From: Nitrospira sp. SB0677_bin_15
GTDB lineage: Bacteria; Nitrospirota; Nitrospiria; Nitrospirales; UBA8639
Assembly: GCA_009842645.1 (NCBI GenBank)
Contig: VYFB01000052.1
Coordinates: forward strand, 2,501-35,547
DNA length: 33,047 nucleotides
Direction: 5' to 3'
The notes beneath the pieces are model-generated. The model had not been told where the DNA came from. It worked only from the letters and a program-made list of their open reading frames with translations, and searched no databases. Of the stretch, positions 10,206 to 18,625 are shown in pieces. The first letter of the stretch is position 1; each line of letters starts with the position of its first letter. The position numbers and the translations under genes are program-made.

Positions 10206-11578
10206 ATCCCGAAGCTCCAGCGGTGAAACTCGATAGCTTGTCTCCTCGCGAAATTGTCGAAGTGCTCGACCGGTACGTAATCGGACAACGTGACGCCAAA
10301 CGGATGGTGGCCATCGCCTTGCGAAATCGATGGCGCCGCCAGCAGCTCAGCCCGGAACTGCGTGAAGAAATTTTCCCGAAGAACATCGTCATGATCGGGC
10401 CGACGGGCGTGGGCAAGACGGAAATTTCCCGGCGATTGGCGAAACTGGCCGACGCCCCGTTCATCAAGGTCGAAGCGTCGAAGTTTACCGAAGTGGGGTA
10501 CGTGGGGCGCGACGTGGAATCGATCATCCGCGACCTGACCGAACAGTCGGTCAACCTGGTGAAGGGTTCGTCGCTTCAGCGAGTCGAACGAAAGGCCGAA
10601 GACGTAGCCGAAGATCGCGTGCTCGATTTGTTGCTTCCTCCGAGTACGTCTCGAACCGCGGAGGGGCAGGAGAACGGGCCGGGTCAACCGGCGCCGGGTG
10701 ACGCCACGCGACAAAAGCTGCGCAAGCAATTACGGGAAGGCGGGCTGGATAACCGGACCGTGGAAATCGAAATCAAGGAGCGCGGGCTGCCCGTCGGAAT
10801 TATCTCCAACGTCGGAGGCATGGAAGAACTGGAAAATCATTTGCGCGACATGCTTGGCGGGTTGATGCCCGGCAAGAAGAAAAACCGGGTCATGAAAATT
10901 CCCGACGCCCTGAAATATTTTGCACAAGAGGAAGCACAGAAACTGATTGACATGGATGAGGTGACGCGCGACGCCATCGAACGGGTTGAGCAATCCGGCA
11001 TCGTCTTTTTGGATGAAATCGATAAAATCGCAGGCAGGGAGAAACACATGGGACCCGACGTGTCACGGGAAGGCGTGCAACGGGATTTGCTGCCGATTGT
11101 CGAAGGAGCAACCGTCAATACAAAATACGGGCCGGTGAAGACCGACCATATTCTGTTTATTGCCGCCGGAGCGTTTCACGTGGCCAAGCCGACCGATCTG
11201 ATTCCCGAGTTGCAGGGCCGGTTCCCCATTCGGGTCGAGCTGGAACCCTTGACCAAAAGCGACTTGGTGCGCATCCTGACGGAACCCAGAAACGCCTTAG
11301 TGAAACAATATCAGGCCTTGATGAAAACCGAAGACATCACTCTGGACTTTACGAAGGAAGGCATTGACGCCATTGCGGCCATTGCCGTGGAGGTCAACGA
11401 TCGCACGGAAAACATCGGCGCGCGACGGCTTTTTACGATCGTGGAGCGGTTGCTCGAGGAAGTCTCCTTCGAGGCGCAGGAACTGGAAGAGAAAAAAGTG
11501 GTGATCGACGCGCCCTACGTACACGAACATTTGAAGGAGATCGTCAAGGACCAGGACCTGAGCCGGTACATCCTGTAG
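10202..11578 (+). CDS. hslU: ATP-dependent protease ATPase subunit HslU
   Basis: '[37 protein letters not shown]', Walker A '[10 protein letters not shown]', '[10 protein letters not shown]', C-terminus 'QDLSRYIL'. Confidence 0.97.
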   Translation: MNPEAPAVKLDSLSPREIVEVLDRYVIGQRDAKRMVAIALRNRWRRQQLSPELREEIFPKNIVMIGPTGVGKTEISRRLAKLADAPFIKVEASKFTEVGYVGRDVESIIRDLTEQSVNLVKGSSLQRVERKAEDVAEDRVLDLLLPPSTSRTAEGQENGPGQPAPGDATRQKLRKQLREGGLDNRTVEIEIKERGLPVGIISNVGGMEELENHLRDMLGGLMPGKKKNRVMKIPDALKYFAQEEAQKLIDMDEVTRDAIERVEQSGIVFLDEIDKIAGREKHMGPDVSREGVQRDLLPIVEGATVNTKYGPVKTDHILFIAAGAFHVAKPTDLIPELQGRFPIRVELEPLTKSDLVRILTEPRNALVKQYQALMKTEDITLDFTKEGIDAIAAIAVEVNDRTENIGARRLFTIVERLLEEVSFEAQELEEKKVVIDAPYVHEHLKEIVKDQDLSRYIL

Positions 11579-11610
11579 AAACGCCGGTTGACGTTTCCGC
11601 GGTGGATTTA

Positions 11611-11650
11611 CTCCCTCTCCCCTGGTGGGAGAGGGCCGGGGTGAGGGGGA
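11611..11650 (+). repeat. Intergenic palindromic repeat, copy B
   Basis: ctccctctcccctggtgggagagggccggggtgagggggaa; followed by a second palindrome ATTCCCGCtaacgcttGCGGGAAT (11662-11685). Confidence 0.85.
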
Positions 11651-11701
11651 AGAAGATCCGGATTCCCGCTAACGCTTGCGGGAATGACAAGTGGTTGTCC
11701 C

Positions 11702-12595
11702 ATGAATCGACTGATCAAGAAAGCCGACGTCCTCGTCGAAGCATTGCCCTACATCCGGACGTTTGCGGGAAAGACCATCGTCATCAAATACGGCGGGAAA
11801 GCCATGGTCGAGGATGGACTGAAGGACGGCTTTGCCGAAGACGTGGTACTGATGAAATACGTCGGCCTCAATCCCGTGATCGTGCATGGCGGCGGGCCGC
11901 AGATCGATCAAATGCTGGCCCGGCTGGGCATGAAGCCGACTTTCAGACGAGGCGTCCGGGTCACCGATCAAGCCACCATGGACGTAGTCGAAATGGTCCT
12001 GGGCGGAAAGATCAACAAGGAAATCGTGACGATGCTCAATCAACACGGGGGGAAAGCCGTCGGGATCACCGGAAAGGACGCACAGTTCATCGTGTGCAAA
12101 CCGTTTTCCGCAAAGGCCTGGGTACAGGGGTTGAGTCACGAGCTTCACGGTCAGGCGGAGGAAGAGTACGGCTTCGTGGGGGAGGTCGATCGAATCGAAC
12201 CGCAACTCATCACGAAATTGCAGCAGGAAAATCTGATTCCGGTCATCGCTCCCATCGGCGTCGATCGCAGAGGGAAACCGCACAACATCAATGCGGACCT
12301 GGTGGCCGGTGCCGTGGCCGGCGCGCTGAAAGCGGAGAAACTATTGATGCTCACTGACGTGCGGGGCATTCGCGGTGCCAACAACCGGCACCTGCCCACG
12401 GTCTCCAGGAAAGACGTCGAACGCATGGTGAAGAAAGGCACGATCAGTGAAGGCATGCTGCCCAAAGTGCGGGCCTGTTTAGCCGGTATCGAAGCCGGAG
12501 TGCAAAAGGCCCACATTATTGACGGCCGGATCGAGCACGCCGTCTTGCTGGAGATTTTCACGGACAAGGGAATCGGCACGGAGATCGTGGCGTAA
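11702..12595 (+). CDS. argB: Acetylglutamate kinase
   Basis: 'IVIKYGGKAMVEDGLKDGFAEDVVLMKYVGLNPVIVHGGGPQIDQML', 'GFVGEVDRIE', 'HNINADLVAGAVAGAL'. The ORF-track start 11684 lies inside a palindrome. Confidence 0.95.
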   Translation: MNRLIKKADVLVEALPYIRTFAGKTIVIKYGGKAMVEDGLKDGFAEDVVLMKYVGLNPVIVHGGGPQIDQMLARLGMKPTFRRGVRVTDQATMDVVEMVLGGKINKEIVTMLNQHGGKAVGITGKDAQFIVCKPFSAKAWVQGLSHELHGQAEEEYGFVGEVDRIEPQLITKLQQENLIPVIAPIGVDRRGKPHNINADLVAGAVAGALKAEKLLMLTDVRGIRGANNRHLPTVSRKDVERMVKKGTISEGMLPKVRACLAGIEAGVQKAHIIDGRIEHAVLLEIFTDKGIGTEIVA

Positions 12596-12601
12596 ATCTA
12601 T

Positions 12602-12740
12602 TCCCCCTCACCCCAGCCCTCTCCCTATTTCCCGCTTAAGGCAGGAAATGGGAGAGGGAGCAGATGGTCGCCCTCCCGTCTGGGGTCAGAGGAGAGGCAA
12701 TTTCCTCTCCCTTGATGGGAGAGGATTAAGGTGAGGGTGA
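12602..12740. repeat. Inverted pair of palindromic repeats (copies C and D)
   Basis: ccccctcaccccagccctctccctatttcccgcttaaggcaggaaatgggagaggg (minus orientation), then cctctcccttgatgggagaggattaaggtgaggg (plus orientation). Confidence 0.8.
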
Positions 12741-12879
12741 GGAACAGGGAAGGAGCACCCCCGGCGTAGGGGCCAACGATCGTTGGTCCCTACATGAGAA
12801 AGACATCATTGCCCCGTAGGGGACGGCCCGAGCCTGCACTGAGCGAAGCCGAAGGGTGCCGTCCTGCAGCTCTCACGAC

Positions 12880-13500
12880 ATGAAACTCACGAAATCGCAA
12901 TCCGAGCGGAAGAATCGTGCCGCGCCGCCGCCGGACCGGAAGACCGTGCTGCTGCTGGTTCACCTCCAGAATGACTTTTGTCCGGGCGGAGCCTCGCCGG
13001 TGCCTGAGGGGGATCACGTTATCCCCGTGGCCAATGAATGGATTCGGTTTTTTGCCGGGCAGGGTTACGGGATTGTCGCCACGCGGGATTGGCATCCGGC
13101 GGACCACTGTTCATTTCAGGAGCAGGGCGGACCGTGTCCGCCGCATTGCGTACAAGGGTCACTGGGTTCCCAGTTCCATCCGGATTTGAAAATGCCGCCC
13201 GGAACGCTGATTGTGTCCGGGGCCACCAATCCGAAAAAAGAAGCCTATTCCGGGTTTGACGGGACCACGTTGGACGAACGCCTCGAAGATCTGGGGGCAC
13301 AGACCCTGTACGTGATCGGGCTAGCCACGGACTATTGCGTGAAGCAGACCGTCCTGGATGCCTGCCGGCTGGGGTTTCGTGTCGTAGTCATCAGAGATGG
13401 TGTGCGCGGGATCAACGTGGAACCCGGAGATGCCGACCGAGCCTTGGAGTCCATGCAGGAAGCCGGCGCCATCGTCGCCCATTCGGCAGATCTTGGATAG
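12880..13500 (+). CDS. pncA: Nicotinamidase / isochorismatase-like cysteine hydrolase
   Basis: 'TVLLLVHLQNDFCPGG', 'TRDWHPADHCSF', 'CVQGSLGSQFHPDL', 'LYVIGLATDYCVKQTVLDACRLGF'. Confidence 0.87.
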   Translation: MKLTKSQSERKNRAAPPPDRKTVLLLVHLQNDFCPGGASPVPEGDHVIPVANEWIRFFAGQGYGIVATRDWHPADHCSFQEQGGPCPPHCVQGSLGSQFHPDLKMPPGTLIVSGATNPKKEAYSGFDGTTLDERLEDLGAQTLYVIGLATDYCVKQTVLDACRLGFRVVVIRDGVRGINVEPGDADRALESMQEAGAIVAHSADLG

Positions 13501-13502
13501 TA

Positions 13503-13540
13503 CCCTCGCCCCTGGAGGGAGAGGGCTGGGGTGAGGGGGG
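13503..13540 (+). repeat. Intergenic palindromic repeat, copy E (between convergent pncA and xthA)
   Basis: ccctcgcccctggagggagagggctggggtgagggggg. Confidence 0.8.
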
Positions 13541-13599
13541 ACGAACCAGCGTTGGCGGGAATCCAGTGTCTTGACATCCTGGGTGCAATGCTTAGGACG

Positions 13600-14382
13600 T
13601 TAGGCCGCTCTCTCCATCTGCAACGCACACCAAGCGGGCGTATGATCGGACGGTTTCTCTTTCCCGCGAGGGCCTTTATCCACCCCGGAGTCGATGAGCC
13701 GGTCAGCCGCCTGCGGGGAGAGAAGCAAGTGGTCGATCCGTAACCCTTGACCCTTGTTCCAGCACCCGGCCTGGTAATCCCAAAACGTGTACACTCCCGG
13801 GTGCGGGTGCCTGGCACGAATCGCATCGGTGAGTCCCAAGTAACACAAGGTCTGAAACCGGGCTCGGGTTTCGGGATGACAGAGCGCGTCAGCGGCAAAT
13901 CCCTCGGGGTCGTAGACGTCCGAATCCGTGGGGCACACGTTGTAATCGCCGCCCAACACCAACGCCTCCTCATGCGCCAGTAGGTTGCGCACGTGGGCGA
14001 TCAGGCGATCCATCCACGCCAGCTTGTAGGAAAACTTGTCCGTGTCGGTCGGATTGCCGTTCGGCAGATAGATAGACGCGACGCGGACGGAGCCGATAAC
14101 GGCTTCGATGTACCGGGCGTGCCCATCGGTCGAATCGCCGGGCAGCGTTCGCTGTTCCACCTCAATGGGCTGTTTCGCCAGAATCCCCACGCCATTGAAG
14201 GTCTTCTGTCCGACAAGCGCAACGTGGTAGCCCACGTCTTCAATCTCGGCGTGAGGGAACCGCTCCTCCGTGGATTTCAATTCCTGAAGCAACAGGACGT
14301 CCGGGCCCACCTCTCTCAGGTACGCCGTCACGTGCGGCAACCGGACGTTGATGGAGTTCACATTCCACGTGGCAATCTTCAT
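13600..14382 (-). CDS. xthA: Exodeoxyribonuclease III
   Basis: 'MKIATWNVNSINVRLPHV', 'LLLQELKSTEERFP', 'GDYNVCPTDSDVYDPE', 'RIDHLLLSP', 'KPSDHTPAWCAL'. Confidence 0.94.
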   Translation of the reverse strand: MKIATWNVNSINVRLPHVTAYLREVGPDVLLLQELKSTEERFPHAEIEDVGYHVALVGQKTFNGVGILAKQPIEVEQRTLPGDSTDGHARYIEAVIGSVRVASIYLPNGNPTDTDKFSYKLAWMDRLIAHVRNLLAHEEALVLGGDYNVCPTDSDVYDPEGFAADALCHPETRARFQTLCYLGLTDAIRARHPHPGVYTFWDYQAGCWNKGQGLRIDHLLLSPQAADRLIDSGVDKGPRGKEKPSDHTPAWCALQMERAA

Positions 14383-14425
14383 GCCGGGAGATTCTAAAGA
14401 GTTCCGTAGATTCGTGGCAAATTTC

Positions 14426-17239
14426 TCAATGGGCCTCGCCCCATGAATGACCCTGTCCTACGTCAACCGTCAGCGGCACCGAAAGAGAAAGCGCGGGCAG
14501 GCATGCCGATTCCATGACAGTCTTGACCACCCCGGCCGTTTGATCCACGGCCGCTTCATCGACTTCAAAGAGCAATTCATCGTGAACCGTCAACAGCATG
14601 CGGGCGTGTGTGTCGAGGCCATACCGCGCCAATGCCGGGGGTACGCGAATCATGGCGCGTTTCAGCACGTCCGCGGCCGTGCCTTGGATTGGGGCGTTGA
14701 TCGCCGCGCGTTCGGCAAAATTGCGCCGGGCGGCGTTCTTGTCGTGAATGCCCGGCACGTGGCACCGGCGCCCGAAGAGGGTTTCCACGTATCCATGTTC
14801 GCGACAGAACTGCTTGGTCCGGGTCATGTAGTCTTGGATACCCGGGTACCGTTCGAAATAGGCTTTCATATACGCTGCGGCCTCTTCGTTGGAAATGCCC
14901 AGTTGGCGGCTCAGCCCGAACGAGCTGATCCCGTAGATGATGCCGAAATTGATGGCCTTGGCTTGACGCCGCATCGCCGAATCCACCGTGCCGGCGTCGA
15001 TGCCGAAGATCCGGGCTGCGGTCAGGGCATGAATATCCAAGCCGTCGTGGAACGCCCGCTTCAACGCGTCGATCCCGGCGACGTGGGCCAAAAGCCGCAG
15101 CTCGATTTGGGAGTAGTCCAACGAGAGCAGGATGCGTCCGGGCTCGGCCACGAACGCGTGGCGGATTTTTCGGCCGTCTTCGGTCCGAATGGGAATGTTT
15201 TGCAGGTTGGGATTCGTCGATGACAGACGGCCGGTGGACGCCGCGGCCATGGCAAAGGAGGTGTGCACGCGACCCGTTCGCGGGTTGACTTGTTCGACCA
15301 GGGCGTCGGTATAGGTGCTCTTGAGTTTGTCGAGCTGTCGCCATTCCAGCACCGTGGCCGGGAGTTTGTGCCCTTCGGCAGCCAGCGATTCCAGCACGTC
15401 GGCGCCGGTGGCATAGGCGCCGGATTTTCCCTTGTGCCCGCCCTCCAGGCGCAGTTCGTCGAACAGGACCTCACCAAGTTGCTTCGGGGAGCCTACGTTG
15501 AATTCGCGACCAGCGAGCCGGTAAATGTCCTGCTCTAAGGCGCGCTGACGTTCCGCGAATTCCCGGCTGAGTTGTTCCAGTTTCTCCCGGTCCACGTGGA
15601 TGCCGTCGGTTTCCATGTCGGCCAGGACCGGCAAGAGGGGCCGTTCCAGCGTTTCGTAGGGCGTCACCATGCGTTCGGCCAACAGGCGGGGCTTGAGGAA
15701 CCGGTGGAGCCGCAGGGTCACGTCCGCGTTTTCCGCGGCATAGGCCAGGGCCCGGTCCAGCGGAACCAGGTCAAAGGTCACTTGTGATTTTCCCGTGCCG
15801 GTCACGTCCTTGAACGGAATTGTCCGATGGTCCAAATGCATCGCGGCCAACTCTTCCATGCCGTGGGCATGGCTGCCCCCGTCCAGGACGTAGGACGTCA
15901 GCATGGTGTCGTCCAAAGGTGAAACAGCGACGTTGTATCCTCGCAGCACCACCACGTTGTATTTCAGGTTGTGGCCGATTTTCAGCACCGAGGGATCGGC
16001 CAGGAGCGGGCGCAGGAGATCCAGTGCCGCGTCGAGCGGAATTTGTTCGAGTGGTTCCTGTTGTTGAGAAGGCGGCTCCTTCCCGGCGGTGGAATCCTCC
16101 GGTTCGGCCGCGGCCGCCGGCAGGTGGTGCGCGAGGGGGATGTAGCACGCGTGGCCGGGTTGTACGCACAGGGAGATACCAACCAGGTCCGCGCGGCTTT
16201 CATCCGGCGACGTAGTTTCCGTATCGAGCGCCACGACACCGGCGTAGCGCGCTCGAGTCACCCAGTCCTGCAGGACTTCAACGGATTGGACCAGTTCATA
16301 GCGGGTGCCGGCAGGAGCTTCTTCGGTTTTGGGTGTGGTTTCCCCGGAGGCCAGCCGGTGTTGAACCTTGGCCATGACCGACCTGAAGCCCTGTTCTTCG
16401 AGGAATGCCAGCAGTTGGGCAGGGTCCGGGTCCTGGCGTCGCAACTCGGATATGGTCACGTCCATCGGTACGTCATCCCGCAGACAAACCAGTTCGCGGG
16501 AAAGCCTGGCTTGCTTGGCGAAGTCGATGAGGCTTTGACGTCGCTTCGGTTGTTTGATTTCGGATGCCCGTTCAAGCAGGGAATCCAGGTCGCCGTAGGC
16601 TTGAATGAGTTGGGCAGCAGTTTTCACGCCGATGCCGGGGACGCCAGGGACGTTGTCCGTGGAATCACCGGCCAGGGCTTGCACGTCCACGACTTGCTCC
16701 GGACCCACGCCGAATTTTTCCTTCACTTCGTCCGGGCCGATCCTGCGGTTCTTGAGGGCGTCGAACATGCTCACTCTCTCAGACACCAATTGCATCAGGT
16801 CCTTGTCCGAGGACACGATCATGACGTCGAAGCCGTCTGCTTGGGCGCGTCGCGCGTAGGTGGCGATCAGGTCGTCCGCTTCGAAACCGGGCCGTTCGAG
16901 ACATTCAACGTTGAAGGCCCGCGTCGCGTCGCGCACCAAAGGGAATTGGGGGATCAGTTCGTCGGGAGGGTCCGGACGATTCGCTTTGTACTCCGGGAAA
17001 ATCTCGTTGCGAAAGGACTCTCGTGCCGAATCGAATATCACGGCTACGTGCGTGGCCTGAAGATCGTCCAACAGTTTGAGTAACATGTTGGTAAACCCGA
17101 GAACGGCGTTCACGGGTGTCCCGTCCGGCCGGGTCAGCACCGGGAGTGCGTGGAACGCCCGGAACAGGAAACCGGACCCGTCCACCAGACACAGGTGCCG
17201 GTCCGGAGCGTTTTCGTGTTGCGACGGCGTCATCCTCAA
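14426..17239 (-). CDS. polA: DNA polymerase I
   Basis: 5' nuclease domain 'VIFDSARESFRNEIFPEYKANR', 'GVPGIGVKTAAQLI'; polymerase motifs 'SLDYSQIELRLLAHVAG', 'RRQAKAINFGIIYGISSFGLSRQL', 'LLTVHDELLFEV'. Confidence 0.97.
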   Translation of the reverse strand: MRMTPSQHENAPDRHLCLVDGSGFLFRAFHALPVLTRPDGTPVNAVLGFTNMLLKLLDDLQATHVAVIFDSARESFRNEIFPEYKANRPDPPDELIPQFPLVRDATRAFNVECLERPGFEADDLIATYARRAQADGFDVMIVSSDKDLMQLVSERVSMFDALKNRRIGPDEVKEKFGVGPEQVVDVQALAGDSTDNVPGVPGIGVKTAAQLIQAYGDLDSLLERASEIKQPKRRQSLIDFAKQARLSRELVCLRDDVPMDVTISELRRQDPDPAQLLAFLEEQGFRSVMAKVQHRLASGETTPKTEEAPAGTRYELVQSVEVLQDWVTRARYAGVVALDTETTSPDESRADLVGISLCVQPGHACYIPLAHHLPAAAAEPEDSTAGKEPPSQQQEPLEQIPLDAALDLLRPLLADPSVLKIGHNLKYNVVVLRGYNVAVSPLDDTMLTSYVLDGGSHAHGMEELAAMHLDHRTIPFKDVTGTGKSQVTFDLVPLDRALAYAAENADVTLRLHRFLKPRLLAERMVTPYETLERPLLPVLADMETDGIHVDREKLEQLSREFAERQRALEQDIYRLAGREFNVGSPKQLGEVLFDELRLEGGHKGKSGAYATGADVLESLAAEGHKLPATVLEWRQLDKLKSTYTDALVEQVNPRTGRVHTSFAMAAASTGRLSSTNPNLQNIPIRTEDGRKIRHAFVAEPGRILLSLDYSQIELRLLAHVAGIDALKRAFHDGLDIHALTAARIFGIDAGTVDSAMRRQAKAINFGIIYGISSFGLSRQLGISNEEAAAYMKAYFERYPGIQDYMTRTKQFCREHGYVETLFGRRCHVPGIHDKNAARRNFAERAAINAPIQGTAADVLKRAMIRVPPALARYGLDTHARMLLTVHDELLFEVDEAAVDQTAGVVKTVMESACLPALSLSVPLTVDVGQGHSWGEAH

Positions 17240-17250
17240 CCTGTCTCTTC

Positions 17251-17370
17251 TTTCCCCTCCTTTGTAAGGAGGGGTGAGGGGAGGTAGAGTTGTAGCCGGA
17301 GAGGGCAGGCCGTGTGCTTAATGGACGGATAGCTCTACCCCACCTAGCCTCCCCTTACAAAGGGGAGGAA
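17251..17370. repeat. Composite inverted repeat of two palindromes
   Basis: cccctcctttgtaaggaggggtgaggggaggtagag ... ctctaccccacctagcctccccttacaaaggggagg. Confidence 0.8.
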
Positions 17371-17461
17371 AAGAACCCGGCAGCCTCCACTCAATCTGAG
17401 CATTCTATCAATCCAATGATGAAGAATGCAGCTATCACGTGAGGCTCGGAGAGCCGCTTTA

Positions 17462-17616
17462 TTGACACGTTCGGGAAAACGGGCTTACATTATATTATGA
17501 GAAATTTTTTACAAAAGAGGCAGGTGATGGGGTAGTTTCCAGGACATCCTGCGGCAGAGAAAATCGAGGCAAAGCCCTTTGGATTATGATGGATCCAAAG
17601 GGCTTTGCCAGTTTTC
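17462..17616 (+). ncRNA. Candidate small RNA or 5' leader: promoter-like sequence followed by a perfect hairpin with a short T-run
   Basis: TTGACA (17462-17467) - 18 bp - TACATT; perfect 17-bp stem GGCAAAGCCCTTTGGAT (17568-17584)/ATCCAAAGGGCTTTGCC (17593-17609), then agtttt. No good ORF between. Confidence 0.45.
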
Positions 17617-17763
17617 GGTCCTGATAGCGAAACTTGGTCCTTTCCGCACGTGAACGGTCGAGGGATTTGACGAGGCCGGAAAACCGTCACCTCGGTCTCT
17701 CGATATGGGGCGCAGTGCGGGGAGGCAAAATCATTATGGGCTTTTTTATCAAGGAGGGTCATC

Positions 17764-18558
17764 ATGACTGAACCAAAAACTGCTGCAATGTTTGGCTCCA
17801 AACCGGGGAATGGCCGCGTCTTGTTGATAGAGGACGACCCCGGTATTTGCAAAGAGATGCGCACGACCCTGGAAACGGCGGGGTTCGACGTATTGGAGGC
17901 CGACACGGAAGATCGGGCCATCGGTATGGCCAGGGAAGGTGAAAATCCATTGCTGCTTGACGTGGTGATTACGGATGTCGACAAGAAACTGGGTGTCGGG
18001 TCCCTGAACTATTTTAAATCCCAATTTCCGCATATTCCCTTGATTGCCTTAACGGGCATGATCGATCAGGAAAGTTCCGGTTCTTCGACCATTAGGATCG
18101 GCGTGGTGGGAGCCGGGAGAGGCGGGCGGGCGTTGCTCGACGTGTTCCTGCACCTTCCGGACATCCAGGTGGTGGGCGTCACGGACAAGAATCCCGGAGC
18201 GACGGGGTTACAGTTCGCGCAGGAATTTGAGATCCCGGTAGTGCCTGAGCCGATGAACCTGATACGCAACGAACACGTGGATCTGCTGATCGACGTCACC
18301 GGCGACCCGGCCATGGAGAGGTTGATCGCCGAGAACAAACAAGAACGGACCCAGGTGCTCAGTGGAGCCGCGTCAAAGCTTTTATGGCTACTGGTTCAAC
18401 GGGAACGCGAAATCCAATCCTACGTGCTTCGGTCTGAAAAGTTGGCGGGGATGATTCGTGACGGGGTGAAAGATTTTCTGATGAAACCGATCGGGAAGGA
18501 TCGTTTGGTAAAGGCGGTTTCATCGGCCGTGGAGCAACACGAATTGAGTCGTTTGTGA
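17764..18558 (+). CDS. Response regulator whose receiver domain is interrupted by a Rossmann-like (NAD(P)-binding type) domain
   Basis: SD AAGGAGG upstream. N-terminal receiver part 'GRVLLIEDDPGICKEMRTTLETAGFDVLEADTEDRA...DVVITDV...IPLIALTGMIDQES'; insert 'TIRIGVVGAGRGGRALLDVFLHLPDIQVVGVTDKNP...VDLLIDVTGDPAMERLI'; receiver resumes 'IRDGVKDFLMKPIGKDRLVKAVSSAVEQHEL'. Confidence 0.85.
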   Translation: MTEPKTAAMFGSKPGNGRVLLIEDDPGICKEMRTTLETAGFDVLEADTEDRAIGMAREGENPLLLDVVITDVDKKLGVGSLNYFKSQFPHIPLIALTGMIDQESSGSSTIRIGVVGAGRGGRALLDVFLHLPDIQVVGVTDKNPGATGLQFAQEFEIPVVPEPMNLIRNEHVDLLIDVTGDPAMERLIAENKQERTQVLSGAASKLLWLLVQREREIQSYVLRSEKLAGMIRDGVKDFLMKPIGKDRLVKAVSSAVEQHELSRL

Positions 18559-18566
18559 GGAGATCC

Positions 18567-18625
18567 GACGATCGTGGCCCCCGGGCCGCGGCTTGGCCCG
18601 GGCCCGGGACGGCTACAGGATCGTC
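18567..18625. terminator. Candidate bidirectional terminator between convergent genes
   Basis: GACGATC (18567-18573)/GATCGTC (18619-18625) enclosing the GC-rich stem GGGCC..GGCCC. Confidence 0.5.

Noticed and set aside
11602-12357. 251-aa + strand ORF overlapping argB
   Set aside because: Starts in a palindromic repeat and is off-frame to the clear acetylglutamate kinase.
15971-17083. 370-aa ORF on + strand opposite polA
   Set aside because: Antisense shadow of a GC-rich gene; polA frame fully explained by conserved motifs.
17602-17763. Possible c-di-GMP riboswitch in the regulator leader
   Set aside because: Core GEMM sequence and paired receptor loops could not be matched; only a simple perfect hairpin is supported.
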